NCBI RefSeq assembly: GCF_003353015.1
Contig: NZ_QREM01000009.1
Span: forward strand, 430,716-494,715
Direction of reading: 5' to 3'
DNA length: 64,000 nucleotides
DNA from: Xanthomonas arboricola
GTDB lineage: Bacteria; Pseudomonadota; Gammaproteobacteria; Xanthomonadales; Xanthomonadaceae
In this document: positions 1 through 13,935 of the stretch, one piece after another
Numbering within the stretch: the stretch's first letter is position 1
Layout: each line of letters opens with the position of its first letter
Position numbers and translations under genes: made by a program
Notes under the pieces: model-generated
The model's database searches: none
Told to the model about the DNA's origin: nothing
What the model saw: the letters and a program-made list of their open reading frames with translations, nothing else

Positions 1-28
1 TTGCGAATCCCAAATCCCGAATCCCCAA
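1..28. repeat. GAATCCC-type short tandem intergenic repeat, copy 1
   Basis: The first 28 bases are made of degenerate direct repeats of a 7-8 base unit (GAATCCC, AAATCCC, GAATCCC, CAATC) that run up to the stop codon of the minus-strand nlpD gene. The same repeat abuts the stop codon of another minus-strand gene at 15647-15692. It probably continues to the left of the window. Confidence 0.6.
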
Positions 29-805
29 TCACTTCCTAGGCAGATACAACAACGGATCCACCGGCTTGCCGTTATAGCGGATCTCGAAGTGCAGCATGTC
101 GCGAGCCGCGCCGCTGCGGCCCATTTCGGCGATCTGCTGGCCGGCCTTGACGCTCTGGCCCTCGTTGAGCAGGCGCTTGCGGTTGTGCCCGTAGGCGGAC
201 AGCCACTGGTCGTTGTGCTTGATGATGATCAGCTCGCCGTAGCCGACCAGGCCGGCGCCGGAGTACACCACCACGCCATCGGCCGCGGCGCGCACCGCCT
301 GCCCGCTGGCACCGGCGATGTCCACGCCCTGCTTGGTGGTCTCGCCGCTGACGAAAGTGCCGACCACCACGCCATCGGCCGGCCAGCGCCAGGGAAATCC
401 GCTGCTGACCGGTGCTGCGATCGGGGCACTCGGGCGCGGCGGAACCACCGTGCCGGCGGTGGAGGTGCTGCCGCCCGGCTTGCTGGCGCCGGGCGGATAG
501 AGCTTGAGGGTCTGGCCGGGATAGATGGTGTTCGGCGAGGACAGGCCATTCCAGGCCGCCAGATCCGGCGCGGTGATGTTGGTGCGGCGCGAGATGGCGT
601 ACAGGGTGTCGCCGCGCTGGACGGTGACGGTCGCCCCGGGGCGCGGCACCGACGGACGTGGCGCCGCCGAGGGGCGCGCGGACGCCGACCCACCGCCGGC
701 TCCGGGCGAACGCACCACCGTGGCGCTGCTGCAGGCAGCCAGCCCGACGGCCACTGCGAGCAGGACTGCTGTCTTACCTACCGAATTCATCTGCAACTTG
801 CTCAT
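29..805 (-). CDS. nlpD: NlpD-like amidase-activator lipoprotein (LysM + degenerate LytM/M23)
   Basis: This is an envelope lipoprotein of 258 codons. A lipobox (LAAC, Cys25) follows a short hydrophobic signal. A LysM domain (about residues 55-100, starting VQRGDTLYAIS) should bind peptidoglycan, and a C-terminal LytM/M23 fold (about 130-258) ends in LHFEIRYNGKPVDPLLYLPRK-like sequence. The first zinc-ligand histidine of true M23 peptidases is replaced (KQGVDIAG), as in E. coli NlpD. It is therefore probably an activator of the AmiC-type amidase in daughter-cell separation, not an enzyme. The start at 805 overlaps the stop of the upstream gene as ATGA; an internal ATG at 790 would also keep the signal. 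It is the last gene of the surE-pcm-dedA-nlpD operon. Confidence 0.9.
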   Translation of the reverse strand: MSKLQMNSVGKTAVLLAVAVGLAACSSATVVRSPGAGGGSASARPSAAPRPSVPRPGATVTVQRGDTLYAISRRTNITAPDLAAWNGLSSPNTIYPGQTLKLYPPGASKPGGSTSTAGTVVPPRPSAPIAAPVSSGFPWRWPADGVVVGTFVSGETTKQGVDIAGASGQAVRAAADGVVVYSGAGLVGYGELIIIKHNDQWLSAYGHNRKRLLNEGQSVKAGQQIAEMGRSGAARDMLHFEIRYNGKPVDPLLYLPRK

Positions 806-1416
806 CCGTTGGTTGTCTTCCACGCCAGCCACGCTGCTCCCACTGCCAGCACGGCCATGGCCACCCAGCCCAGCGGCTCGATCCAGCGATGCAACGCGGC
901 TTCGGCACGCGCCCCACCCAGCCGGATCGCGCCGGCCACCAGATACACGCGCTTGCCCCGCCCCACCAGCATGCTGGCGATGAAGGGCAGGATCGGTACG
1001 CCGACCACGCCCGAGGCCCAGGTAAAGATCTTCAACGGAATCGGGGTGAAGCCCACCAGCACCAGCGCCCAGAAAGCCTTCCAGGGCGAATCGGCGACCA
1101 GCGTGCGCAGGGTTTCGATCTGCGCCTGGATCTTCGCGCTCCAGCCCAGCCATTCGATCAGCGGCTGCAGGGCGGCAAAGGCGAAATGGCCCAGCAGGTA
1201 GCCGACCAGCGCGCCACAGACCGAGCCGAGCAGGCTCAAGCTGGCGAACCACAGCGCACGGCGGGGTTCGGCCAGCGACATCGGCGCCAGCATCACCTCC
1301 GGCGGCACCGGGAAGATGAAACCCTCCACGAAACTGAGGCCGGTCAGCAGCGCCGGGGCGCGGCGATTGCGCGACCAACGAATGGCCACGTCGTACAACG
1401 GCCCGAAGATCTTCAT
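802..1416 (-). CDS. DedA/YqaA-like membrane protein
   Basis: A 204-residue integral membrane protein with several hydrophobic segments and the family-typical FPVPPEVMLAPMSLAEP stretch (about residues 35-51), followed by GSVCGALVGYLLGHFAF. The YqaA branch of the DedA/SNARE-associated family includes putative lipid or undecaprenyl-phosphate handling proteins. The role of this member is not established. It lies between pcm (19-base gap) and nlpD (4-base overlap), so it is probably co-transcribed with both. Confidence 0.85.
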   Translation of the reverse strand: MKIFGPLYDVAIRWSRNRRAPALLTGLSFVEGFIFPVPPEVMLAPMSLAEPRRALWFASLSLLGSVCGALVGYLLGHFAFAALQPLIEWLGWSAKIQAQIETLRTLVADSPWKAFWALVLVGFTPIPLKIFTWASGVVGVPILPFIASMLVGRGKRVYLVAGAIRLGGARAEAALHRWIEPLGWVAMAVLAVGAAWLAWKTTNG

Positions 1417-1434
1417 CGAGGAACTCTCATGGAT

Positions 1435-2112
1435 TCAATCCAGCATGCCCGACAACAGCGGGACGAACGTGACCGGCGCCAGAACCTGCTGTTCGATCGC
1501 GCCGTCGGCAGCGCGCGTGAGCTGCACCAGCGACTGCGACGAGGCGCCACCGACCGGGGCGACCAACCGTCCACCGACCGCCAGCTGATCGACCAGCGCA
1601 TCGACCAGTGCCGGGGCGGCGGCAGTGACCACGATGGCATCGTAGGGGCCGTGCTCGGGCCAACCGATGCGGCCGTCGTCGTGCTTGCTGCGCACATTCA
1701 TGCCCAGGTGCCGGAAGCGCTTGCGCGCCTGCCGCAACAGGTCGCCGATGCGCTCGACCGTGTACACCTCCAGCCCCAGGGCGGCCAGGATCGCGCCCTG
1801 ATAGCCGGAACCGGTGCCGACTTCGAGCACCCTGGTCGGGCCGACCTGCAGCACCGCCTCGGTCATCCGCGCGACCACCCAGGGCTGCGAGATGGTCTGG
1901 CCGTGGCCGATCGGCAGGGCGGTGTCTTCGTAGGCGCGCGAAGCCAGCGCTTCGTCGATGAACAGATGCCGCGGCACCGTGCGCATGGCGTTGAGCGTGG
2001 CTTCGTCCTGGATGCCGGCCTCGCGCAGGCGCTCGACCAGCCGGTCGCGCACACGTTGCGAGGTCATGCCGATCCCGACCGATTCCGGTTGCAGACGCAG
2101 TCTCGGCGTCAT
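1435..2112 (-). CDS. pcm: Protein-L-isoaspartate O-methyltransferase
   Basis: This enzyme methylates L-isoaspartyl residues in aged proteins using S-adenosylmethionine. The protein is 225 residues. The SAM-binding motif [16 protein letters not shown] lies near residue 80, preceded by the family block [17 protein letters not shown]. The start at 2112 is chosen because it overlaps the surE stop as ATGA; a longer upstream reading frame exists but lies inside surE. The surE-pcm-nlpD order is conserved in many gammaproteobacteria. Confidence 0.95.
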   Translation of the reverse strand: MTPRLRLQPESVGIGMTSQRVRDRLVERLREAGIQDEATLNAMRTVPRHLFIDEALASRAYEDTALPIGHGQTISQPWVVARMTEAVLQVGPTRVLEVGTGSGYQGAILAALGLEVYTVERIGDLLRQARKRFRHLGMNVRSKHDDGRIGWPEHGPYDAIVVTAAAPALVDALVDQLAVGGRLVAPVGGASSQSLVQLTRAADGAIEQQVLAPVTFVPLLSGMLD

Positions 2113-2888
2113 GCCGGTGTATCCAGCGCGGCGGTCAGGCCACCCACCCAGCCGGCCACCGTCTCCAGCGCCTGGTAGCGGGTCAGATCGACATGGATCG
2201 GTGTGATCGAGATATGCCCGGTCCGCACGGCATGGAAGTCGGTACCGGCGCCGGCATCCTGCTCCGGCCCGGCCGGGCCGATCCAGTACACGGTGCGGCC
2301 GCGCGGATCGCGTTGCGGCACGCAGGGTTCGGAACGATGACGGTTGCCGAGCCGGGTGACTTCGAAGCCGAGCACCTCCGACCACGCCAGATCCGGCACG
2401 TTGACGTTGAGGATGGTGTCGGCGGGCAACGGATCGGCCTTCAGCCGTGCCACGATCTCCACCGCCGCGCGTGCGGCGGTCTGGTAGTTGTGCGCTTCGT
2501 GGTTGTGCGTCACCAGCGACACCGCCACCGCCGGCAGGCCGAGGAAGCGCCCTTCCATCGCGGCGGACACGGTGCCCGAATAGATCACGTCGTCGCCGAG
2601 ATTGGCCGAGTTGTTGATGCCGGAGACCACGATATCCGGGTCGTAATCGAGCATGCCGGTCAGCGCCAGATGCACGCAGTCGGTCGGCGTGCCGGCCACC
2701 GCGCAGGTCTGCGCGTCGATGCGGCGGGTGCGGATCGGCACATCCAGCGTCAGCGAATTGCTGGCGCCGGAGCGGTCGCGGTCGGGCGCGACCACCATCA
2801 CTTCATGACCGGCATGGCGCAGCGCCTCGGCCAAAATCTGGATGCCGGGGGCGTCGACACCGTCGTCGTTGCTAACCAGTACGCGCAT
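2109..2888 (-). CDS. surE: 5'/3'-nucleotidase SurE
   Basis: SurE is a survival-associated, metal-dependent nucleoside monophosphate phosphatase. The 259-residue protein begins [15 protein letters not shown], with the metal-binding Asp pair at residues 8-9. It also shows [12 protein letters not shown] near residue 37 and [20 protein letters not shown] near residue 88, all family signatures. It is the first gene of the operon leading through pcm and a DedA-like gene to nlpD. It is divergent from the Smr gene, with about 100 bases between the two starts that must hold both promoters. Confidence 0.96.
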   Translation of the reverse strand: MRVLVSNDDGVDAPGIQILAEALRHAGHEVMVVAPDRDRSGASNSLTLDVPIRTRRIDAQTCAVAGTPTDCVHLALTGMLDYDPDIVVSGINNSANLGDDVIYSGTVSAAMEGRFLGLPAVAVSLVTHNHEAHNYQTAARAAVEIVARLKADPLPADTILNVNVPDLAWSEVLGFEVTRLGNRHRSEPCVPQRDPRGRTVYWIGPAGPEQDAGAGTDFHAVRTGHISITPIHVDLTRYQALETVAGWVGGLTAALDTPA

Positions 2889-2987
2889 GGGACTCCTCGG
2901 AAAACCGGATCATGATACCGGATGCGTCCGCGCCCTTCGCGCTTGACCTTCGCTTGCCACTGAGGTTGGGCAGGTTACGCTGTGCGC

Positions 2988-3527
2988 ATGTCGCATCCCG
3001 AAGACGAAGACGACGGCGCGCTGTTCCGCGCAGCGATCGGCGCGGTCACGCCGATTCGCGAGGTCGCCCCACCGGCCAATGCCAAGCCGCGCCCCAAGCC
3101 GCGCGCGCGCATGGCCGAGCGCGACGATGCCGAGGCGCACACCGAATTCGCCCGCCTGCTGCGCGACAGCGCGCCACTGGAAGCGGGCGATACCGCCAGC
3201 TATCGGCGCGAGAATCTTCCCACCCGCCTGTTTCAACGGCTCAAGCGCGGACAGTTTTCGATCCAGGACGAACTGGATCTGCATGGCGCCACCGCCGCGC
3301 AGGCCGAATCCCTGCTGCGGCAGTTCCTGCTGGAGGCGCATGCGCACGACCATGGCTGCGTGCGCATCATCCACGGCAAGGGGCTGCAGTCGGACAATGG
3401 CGCGCCGGTGTTGAAGAACCTGATGGATCGCCTGCTGCGTCAGCGTAACGATGTGCTGGCGTTTCATTCGGCGCCTGCCACCCAGGGTGGCACCGGGGCG
3501 TTGCTGGTGTTGCTGGCGCGGCGTTAG
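2988..3527 (+). CDS. Smr-domain protein (YdaL/SmrA-type)
   Basis: A 179-residue soluble protein with a C-terminal Smr domain, related to the MutS2 C-terminus. The motif LDLHGATAAQAESLLRQFL starts near residue 94, followed by VRIIHGKGLQS. Smr domains are nucleic-acid nicking or cleaving modules; the substrate of this one is unknown. An in-frame GTG lies two codons upstream (2982), but ATG at 2988 is preferred. It sits on the opposite strand between truD and surE, interrupting the usual gene order. Confidence 0.88.
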   Translation: MSHPEDEDDGALFRAAIGAVTPIREVAPPANAKPRPKPRARMAERDDAEAHTEFARLLRDSAPLEAGDTASYRRENLPTRLFQRLKRGQFSIQDELDLHGATAAQAESLLRQFLLEAHAHDHGCVRIIHGKGLQSDNGAPVLKNLMDRLLRQRNDVLAFHSAPATQGGTGALLVLLARR

Positions 3528-3582
3528 CGCCGATGGGATGGTGGGTCGCCGATGTGGATTGCAGGCATGCGCTTGTGCGACG

Positions 3583-3632
3583 GACGGGCTATCGGGAAAG
3601 CCCGTCGCGGCCGGGTCCGCTCCTACGCGGTG
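3583..3632. repeat. REP-like palindromic element between convergent genes
   Basis: A stem (GACGGGCT / AGCCCGTC, 3583-3590 and 3599-3606) is followed by CGCGGCCGGGTCCGCTCCTAC. On the minus strand this reads GTAGGAGCGGACCCGGCCGCGACGGG, the GTAGGAGCG-type head of REP palindromes found in Xanthomonas and relatives. It lies between the convergent 3' ends of the Smr gene and truD and could also end transcription from both sides. No second copy was found in the window. Confidence 0.55.
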
Positions 3633-3669
3633 ACGTGGCTGGCGGGCGGCGGACGACCACCGGACAGGC

Positions 3670-4779
3670 CTAGGCGTCGGAACGCGGGCCGGTGTTGAGC
3701 CGGCCGGCGTCGCTGACCTCGCCGAGCTCCCACAGCACCGCGGTGGCGTAGCAGCCCGGCGGCAGCGCGAATGCGAGCTGCAGGCTGTGCGCATCCAGCC
3801 AGCCGAACTCCAGCTGCTGCGGACGCAGGCGCAGTGCGCGGCGCTCCTGCTTCAGGCCCGCCGCTTCCAGCCCGTGGCGCAGCGCTTGCGATTGCGGATC
3901 GGACAAGGCGCCCTGCTCCACCGCCGCGGCCCGGCCGGTCGAACGCAGCTCGCCGGCACCCCACAACGGCCCGCTGGGATGGATATCGAAGCGCGCCAGG
4001 CGCTCTGCCAGTACCTCGTTGAACGGCTCGGGGCCGAACACGCTGCGCGAGCCATCCAGCATCCACGCCTCGCCATCCAGCGCCGCATCCCAGCTGCCCT
4101 GCTCCACGCGTGCGCTGAGCACACGATTGAACAACGCCGAGCGCGCCGCCGACAGCAGCATCGAGCGCTGGTCGTTGCGCAGCCGCCGCCTGGATGCCGG
4201 CGCCGCTGACAACGTGCCGTCGGCATTGGGCACATAACCGAACATCGCCAGCGCGGCAGCCAGGTTGCCGCCATCGCGGCCGAAACGTTGCTCACCGAAC
4301 CAGTTGGGGATGCCGCGCGCGGCGATCGCCTGCAGGCGCTGATCGATCGCAGCGCGCTCGCCCTGCACCTGGCGCAACGTCAGCACGAAACGATTGCCCA
4401 GCAGTGCGCCGCGTTGCAGCTTGCGGTTGTGCCAGGTGCTGTCGATGACCTGCATCTCGTCGTCATCGAGCGTGGCGAGCTCCGGCGCGAGGCGCTTGGG
4501 CAGATGCACGCTGAAGCGCTGGGTGGTCACCGCATGGCGGTCTTTCAGCCCTGCATAGCTGACGCCCATCTCGGCGATCCCGGCCCAGTGCGCAAGCTTC
4601 TTCGCGATATAGGCGGTGTTCTGCCCGCGCTTGCGGACGGTGAGCAACAGGTGCTCGCCCTCGCCGGAGGGCTCGAAGGCCGGCAGCTCATCGACCTGAA
4701 AATCGTCCGGCGTACTGCGCATTGCCGCGCCAAGCACCGCGGCGCCGTGTGCGCGCGGCAGGAGGAAGGTGTCGCTCAT
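3670..4779 (-). CDS. truD: tRNA pseudouridine(13) synthase TruD
   Basis: TruD makes pseudouridine 13 in tRNA(Glu). The 369-residue protein carries the catalytic-Asp motif [16 protein letters not shown] in its first third and [18 protein letters not shown] further on, both diagnostic. The start at 4779 gives [13 protein letters not shown] longer open frame upstream is not supported. It lies in the conserved ftsB-ispD-ispF-truD order, with about 250 bases without a gene between it and ispF. Confidence 0.95.
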   Translation of the reverse strand: MSDTFLLPRAHGAAVLGAAMRSTPDDFQVDELPAFEPSGEGEHLLLTVRKRGQNTAYIAKKLAHWAGIAEMGVSYAGLKDRHAVTTQRFSVHLPKRLAPELATLDDDEMQVIDSTWHNRKLQRGALLGNRFVLTLRQVQGERAAIDQRLQAIAARGIPNWFGEQRFGRDGGNLAAALAMFGYVPNADGTLSAAPASRRRLRNDQRSMLLSAARSALFNRVLSARVEQGSWDAALDGEAWMLDGSRSVFGPEPFNEVLAERLARFDIHPSGPLWGAGELRSTGRAAAVEQGALSDPQSQALRHGLEAAGLKQERRALRLRPQQLEFGWLDAHSLQLAFALPPGCYATAVLWELGEVSDAGRLNTGPRSDA

Positions 4780-5029
4780 GCGGTGATTTCCCTTCGCGCC
4801 GACAAATCGTGCGCTGTGTGCCGAATGCCTCGGCGCGGTAGTGTCGCGTTTCAGCACCAGGATGAGTTCGGCGCAGGTAACGGCGATGTGGAACGGCTGG
4901 CAAACCTGGCCGGCGGGGACAGATCCGGGTGGACGTTGCGCCCGCAACCGCTGCACATCCGCAATGGTCGCAGTGCCTGGCACCGTCCGCGCCAACCGGC
5001 GCTGAGCGCAGGCGTCCTGCTTGCCGCCG

Positions 5030-5521
5030 TCAGGCAGCGATCCTGCCAAGCAATACCGTCGCCTGCGCCGCGATACCCTCGCTGCGGCCGGTGAAGCCGA
5101 GTTTTTCGCTGGTGGTGGCCTTGACGCTGACGGCATCGAGCTCGATCGCCAGCAGGCCGGCAATGCGTTCGCGCATGGCCAGCGCATGCGGGCCGATCTT
5201 GGGACGCTCGCAGATCACGGTGACATCGGCATTGCCGACACGCCAGCCACGCTCGCGCAGCAAGTGATCGCAATGCTGCAGGAACTGCGCGCTGTCGGCA
5301 TCCTTCCAGCGCGCATCGGACGGCGGAAAGTGCTGGCCGATATCGCCCAGCGCCAGCGCGCCCAGCATCGCATCGCACAGCGCATGCAACACCACGTCGC
5401 CATCGCTGTGCGCAAGCACGCCATGGCTGTGCGCGACGCGCACGCCGCCCAGCATCACATGGTCGCCCGCACCGAACGCATGCACGTCGTAGCCCTGACC
5501 GATTCGAAAGTTGAAAGACAT
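5030..5521 (-). CDS. ispF: 2-C-methyl-D-erythritol 2,4-cyclodiphosphate synthase
   Basis: IspF catalyses the fifth step of the MEP isoprenoid pathway, releasing CMP. The protein has 163 residues, close to the usual 155-160. It shows the start motif [12 protein letters not shown] (metal ligands Asp and His), then [31 protein letters not shown], and the C-terminal [18 protein letters not shown]. The start at 5521 is the one that fits the family N-terminus. It is separated from ispD upstream by 145 bases. Confidence 0.96.
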   Translation of the reverse strand: MSFNFRIGQGYDVHAFGAGDHVMLGGVRVAHSHGVLAHSDGDVVLHALCDAMLGALALGDIGQHFPPSDARWKDADSAQFLQHCDHLLRERGWRVGNADVTVICERPKIGPHALAMRERIAGLLAIELDAVSVKATTSEKLGFTGRSEGIAAQATVLLGRIAA

Positions 5522-5666
5522 GGAAAATCCGTGGTGAGTGAGAATGCCCGACAACAGCGGCCACGCAGTCGTTCAGGTCGGCATGCCCGTTGCATGGAAA
5601 CCGCTGTGCAAGAGTGGCTGGAAAGCCAGTTGCGCAAACCGGCCTCGCCATCGTTCGACAGCTGCC

Positions 5667-6455
5667 CTAAAACGTGGTGACGTCGTGATTGGTCTGGGCA
5701 CATACCGCATCGTTGCGTGTGGCCACCAATTCGGCGTCCACCGCCACGCCGCGGCGTGCGAGCTCGAATTCGAAGCGCGCCAGATCCGTCGGCGTGGTCA
5801 CCTTGAAGTTGTCTTCGGCACCTTCCACCAGCAACGGGCGCAATCCCAGCCGCTCCATCGCCATCGCCTCGTCGGTCACGTCCACCCCGGCAGCCGATGC
5901 TTCGGTCAGGCCGCGGATCAGTTGATGACGGCGAAACAGCTGCGGGGTCAGCGCACGCCACAGCCGCTCGCGCGGCTCGGTGGCATCGATGCCGCCATCG
6001 TCGCCGGCACGCTTGAGGGTGTCGCGCACCGGTGCAGCCAGGATCGCGCCGACCGGATCGCCGCGGCCGATTTCCAGCAGGCGCTCCAGGTCGGCCAGGG
6101 CGAGATTGGGCCGTGCGGCGTCGTGCACCAGCACAAAGTCGTCGGCGCGCACGCTCTCGGGCAAGGCCAGCAATCCGGCCAGCACCGATGCCGCACGTGT
6201 CCCGCCGCCGACGCAGGTCAGCACCGGCTTGCCCTGCACCGACGTCCAGCCTGGCCAGTCCGCATCATCGGGCGCGATGGCCACCACGATGCCCGCCACC
6301 ACCGGATGCGCGGCAAGCGCCGCCAGCGTGTAGGCCATCAGCGGTTGCCCGGCAGCGTGCAGATATTGTTTGGGGGTCTGCCCGCCAAAGCGCGTGCCGC
6401 GCCCGGCGGCCGGCACGATCGCCCAAATGGAGCCAGCCCAGATCGCACCGGTCAT
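5667..6455 (-). CDS. ispD: 2-C-methyl-D-erythritol 4-phosphate cytidylyltransferase
   Basis: IspD couples CTP to methylerythritol phosphate in the MEP pathway. The 262-residue protein has the nucleotide-binding signature [19 protein letters not shown] near residue 14, [10 protein letters not shown] near residue 108 and a C-terminal ATPTD-like segment ([12 protein letters not shown]). The first codon overlaps the ftsB stop as ATGA, so the two are translationally coupled. It is about 25 residues longer than the E. coli enzyme, with the extra sequence at the C-terminus. Confidence 0.95.
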   Translation of the reverse strand: MTGAIWAGSIWAIVPAAGRGTRFGGQTPKQYLHAAGQPLMAYTLAALAAHPVVAGIVVAIAPDDADWPGWTSVQGKPVLTCVGGGTRAASVLAGLLALPESVRADDFVLVHDAARPNLALADLERLLEIGRGDPVGAILAAPVRDTLKRAGDDGGIDATEPRERLWRALTPQLFRRHQLIRGLTEASAAGVDVTDEAMAMERLGLRPLLVEGAEDNFKVTTPTDLARFEFELARRGVAVDAELVATRNDAVCAQTNHDVTTF

Positions 6456-6808
6456 GGCTGTTCCGCCGGCGCGTCGGGCTCGACGGGTGCGGCCGACGGC
6501 GCGCCCACCGCGGGCGGCAACGGCGGTGCATCCTCGACCACGCGATAGAACGTCTCGCCCGGTTTGATCATGCCCAGCTCGCTGCGCGCGCGTTCCTCGA
6601 TTGCCGCCTCGCCGTCCTTCAAATCCTTCACCTCTGCTGCCAACGCCTGGTTGCGTTGGCGCAGACCTTCGTTGTCCTGTGTCTGATGCGCGACCTGGGC
6701 TTCCAGCATCATGACTTCACCGGAATTCCCAGGCCCGAACCAGAAGCGGTACTGCAGCCAAGCCAGCAGCACCGCCAGCACCAGCAGTAGCCAGCGCCAG
6801 TTGCGCAC
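6452..6808 (-). CDS. ftsB: Cell division protein FtsB
   Basis: FtsB is a bitopic septal-ring protein that pairs with FtsL and FtsQ. The 118-residue protein starts [21 protein letters not shown], a short cytoplasmic tail plus one membrane helix. A coiled coil follows (about residues 30-70), then the [19 protein letters not shown] motif that defines the family. A Pro/Ala-rich tail extends it slightly. It lies three bases after the eno stop and overlaps ispD by four bases. Confidence 0.95.
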   Translation of the reverse strand: MRNWRWLLLVLAVLLAWLQYRFWFGPGNSGEVMMLEAQVAHQTQDNEGLRQRNQALAAEVKDLKDGEAAIEERARSELGMIKPGETFYRVVEDAPPLPPAVGAPSAAPVEPDAPAEQP

Positions 6809-6811
6809 GGC

Positions 6812-8278
<1,467 letters not shown>

Positions 8279-8393
8279 TCAGCCGCCGCAGCTGCCGCAC
8301 GCGGCGCCGCTTTGCAAACACCGGTGCACCATATCCGCACCTGCAGCGCCCGGAGCGCGCAGCAGCGGCCGCGCGCTCCACTGCGTGGGCTGG

Positions 8394-9227
8394 TCAGACG
8401 CCTTGTTCGAGAAAGCCGTGACGCTTGGTGATGGAATCCAGCGCCAGCAGTGTCTCCAGCAGGGCTTCCATCTTGTCCAGCGGCCAGGCGTTGGGGCCGT
8501 CCGACAAGGCCTTGGACGGGTCCGGATGGGTTTCGGCAAACAGGCCGGAAATGCCCACCGCCACCGCCGCGCGCGCCAGCACCGGCACGAATTCGCGCTG
8601 GCCGCCGGAACTGCTGCCCTGCCCGCCCGGCAGCTGCACCGAATGGGTGGCATCGAACACCACCGGGCAACCGGTGTCGCGCATCACGCTCAGCGAGCGC
8701 ATGTCGCTGACCAGGTTGTTGTAGCCGAACGAGGCGCCACGTTCGCACACCATGATCTGCGTGTTGCCGGTCGACTTGGCCTTGTCCACCACCGGCTTCA
8801 TGTCCCATGGCGACAGGAACTGGCCCTTCTTGATGTTGACCGGCTTGCCGGCGGCGCAGACGTTCTTGATGAAGTCGGTCTGGCGCACCAGGAAGGCCGG
8901 GGTCTGCAGCACATCGACGACGGCGGCGACCTCGTTCATCGGGGTGTATTCGTGCACATCGGTCAGCACCGGCACGCCGATCTGCTGTTTCACCGCTTCC
9001 AGCACCTTCAGGCCTTCTTCCAGGCCCGGGCCGCGGAAGCTGGTGCCGGAGGTGCGGTTGGCCTTGTCGAAGCTCGACTTGAAGATGAAGTTGATCCCCA
9101 GCTTGCCGGTGATCTCCTTGAGCTTGCCGGCCACGTCGAGCTGCAGCTGCATCGACTCGATCACGCAGGGGCCGGCAATCAGGAACAACGGCTGGTCCAG
9201 GCCGACGTCGAAGTCACAGAGTTTCAT
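8394..9227 (-). CDS. kdsA: 3-deoxy-8-phosphooctulonate synthase (KDO-8-P synthase)
   Basis: KdsA condenses phosphoenolpyruvate with arabinose 5-phosphate to make KDO-8-phosphate for lipopolysaccharide core. The 277-residue protein shows [10 protein letters not shown] near residue 16, [12 protein letters not shown] near residue 49, and [34 protein letters not shown] follows towards the C-terminus. It lies between pyrG and eno on the same strand, with a repeat element in the gap from pyrG. Confidence 0.97.
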   Translation of the reverse strand: MKLCDFDVGLDQPLFLIAGPCVIESMQLQLDVAGKLKEITGKLGINFIFKSSFDKANRTSGTSFRGPGLEEGLKVLEAVKQQIGVPVLTDVHEYTPMNEVAAVVDVLQTPAFLVRQTDFIKNVCAAGKPVNIKKGQFLSPWDMKPVVDKAKSTGNTQIMVCERGASFGYNNLVSDMRSLSVMRDTGCPVVFDATHSVQLPGGQGSSSGGQREFVPVLARAAVAVGISGLFAETHPDPSKALSDGPNAWPLDKMEALLETLLALDSITKRHGFLEQGV

Positions 9228-9247
9228 CAGGTCACCTATTGATTAAG

Positions 9248-9424
9248 CCCCTCTCCCACCGGGAGAGGGGTTGGGGTGAGGGTAAGGTTGCGAAGCACTG
9301 CTGAAGCCAGATGGTTTGCCTGGCTGGCGTGTGGCGACGCGTTCGTCATGGCCGCCATCTTCCGGTGCGTTGCGGCGCCCCCTTCATCCGGCGCTGCGCG
9401 CCAGCTTCTCCCGCAGGGAGAAGG
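9248..9424. repeat. Composite intergenic palindrome element, copy 1
   Basis: The left end is a perfect hairpin (CCCCTCTCCC / GGGAGAGGGG, 9248-9257 and 9261-9270) followed by TTGGGGTGAGGGTA. The right end is a second hairpin (CTTCTCCC / GGGAGAAG, 9405-9412 and 9416-9423). The middle is unlike that of copy 2 at 13606-13731, but both ends match it closely. It fills the gap between the pyrG stop and the kdsA start. It may act as a bidirectional transcription stop or RNA processing site. Confidence 0.7.
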
Positions 9425-9430
9425 AGAAGC

Positions 9431-11125
<1,695 letters not shown>

Positions 11126-11215
11126 TTAGCGGGTGACGGGCGAATGCCCAAGGGTTGCGTGACGATCATGTCGTCACGGCGATGGAAGGTGCGCTGCGAC
11201 TGGCGCTCAAATGCA

Positions 11216-11241
11216 GACGCCCCGGCCGAGGCCGGGGCGTC
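11216..11241 (-). terminator. Strong GC-rich hairpin after the small secreted-protein gene
   Basis: A nearly perfect 12-base inverted repeat (GACGCCCCGGCC / GGCCGGGGCGTC) lies 27 bases past the stop of the gene ending at 11269. On the minus strand it is followed by TGCATTT, a weak T run. This fits an intrinsic terminator separating that gene from pyrG downstream, though the short T run makes the call moderate. Confidence 0.5.
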
Positions 11242-11268
11242 CGTGTCGCGCATCGACTCGCGGCGGAC

Positions 11269-11517
11269 TCAGCGTGAGGGCTTATCTTCTTCCTCTTCCT
11301 CACGCGGGGCGCTGTCGGCCTTGGGCTTCTGTGCGGCAGCAGCGGCGCGGCGCTCGGCCTTGCGCTCGGCCTCGGTCTTGGCCTTGGCGTCGTCGGCCTT
11401 CTGCGCGCTGGCGCCGGCGCCCTGCCCGGTCTGCTGCGGAGCCGCCTGGGCCATGGCGGGAAGCGCGGCCACTGCGGCAGCACCGAGGGTGAGCATCAGG
11501 ATATGCTTGAACTTCAT
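11269..11517 (-). CDS. Small secreted Ala/Lys/Glu-rich protein
   Basis: An 82-residue protein of unknown function. A signal peptide is clear (MKFKHILMLTLGAAAVAALP, then AMAQA with probable cleavage near residue 25). The mature part is low-complexity and highly charged: AQKADDAKAKTEAERKAERR, an Ala run, then an acidic EEEEED tail. It is predicted periplasmic and probably disordered or helical. It has its own short gap from parE (162 bases) and is followed by a strong hairpin, so it is likely transcribed alone. Confidence 0.75.
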   Translation of the reverse strand: MKFKHILMLTLGAAAVAALPAMAQAAPQQTGQGAGASAQKADDAKAKTEAERKAERRAAAAAQKPKADSAPREEEEEDKPSR

Positions 11518-11679
11518 GGTGTCCTCCGGGTTCGGTGACATCCTCAGGTGGGGACGTTTGGTTCCGAATCCAACACCAGGGTATCCAGCCGCACCCCGCC
11601 CTGCACTGAACGCCGGTCGCGTGCAAAAAATCGGCCCAGCCCCCACACTTGCGCGTCGTTTCACGTGCCAACGAGATGC

Positions 11680-13569
<1,890 letters not shown>

Positions 13570-13935
13570 GAACCTTTGGAAAAGCGTTAAGGCCCTAAGG
13601 TCAAGCCCCTCTCCCGTCGGGAGAGGGGTTGGGGTGAGGGTACGTGCAAAGCCACCGGGTAGGTAACCGCCTGAGGCTGCGCCCCGTACCCTCCTCCGCC
13701 CCGGCGGGCACCTTCTCCCGAGCGGAGAAGGAAGTGTGATCGGCTTTCTTTTGAGTCGACGCGGATTTCAGCGGACTGCCCAAGCCTCACCCTCTGGGTC
13801 AGACGGCTGCCTGCCGCGGCACAGACGGCGCCAAGCCAGGCATGCGGCGTCGGCCGACGCGACACATGTGCCTTTGTGCACATCCATCGGGCGCCATCGG
13901 GCGCCTAGCATCGTCGCTCCCCTGCCGAACCTCCG
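13570..13935. other. Gene-free stretch between parE and the S10 peptidase gene
   Basis: This 366-base gap holds copy 2 of the composite palindrome element (13606-13731). No credible coding sequence was found: open frames here are short and read through the repeat. The last 100 bases before 13936 probably contain the promoter of the peptidase gene, but no confident -35/-10 pair was picked. Confidence 0.5.
13606..13731. repeat. Composite intergenic palindrome element, copy 2
   Basis: The same two-hairpin layout as 9248-9424: CCCCTCTCCC / GGGAGAGGGG (13606-13615, 13619-13628), then TTGGGGTGAGGGTA, and a right hairpin CCTTCTCC / GGAGAAGG (13711-13731). The interior differs in sequence and is about 50 bases shorter than in copy 1, so only the ends are conserved. 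It lies 37 bases after the parE stop. Confidence 0.7.
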
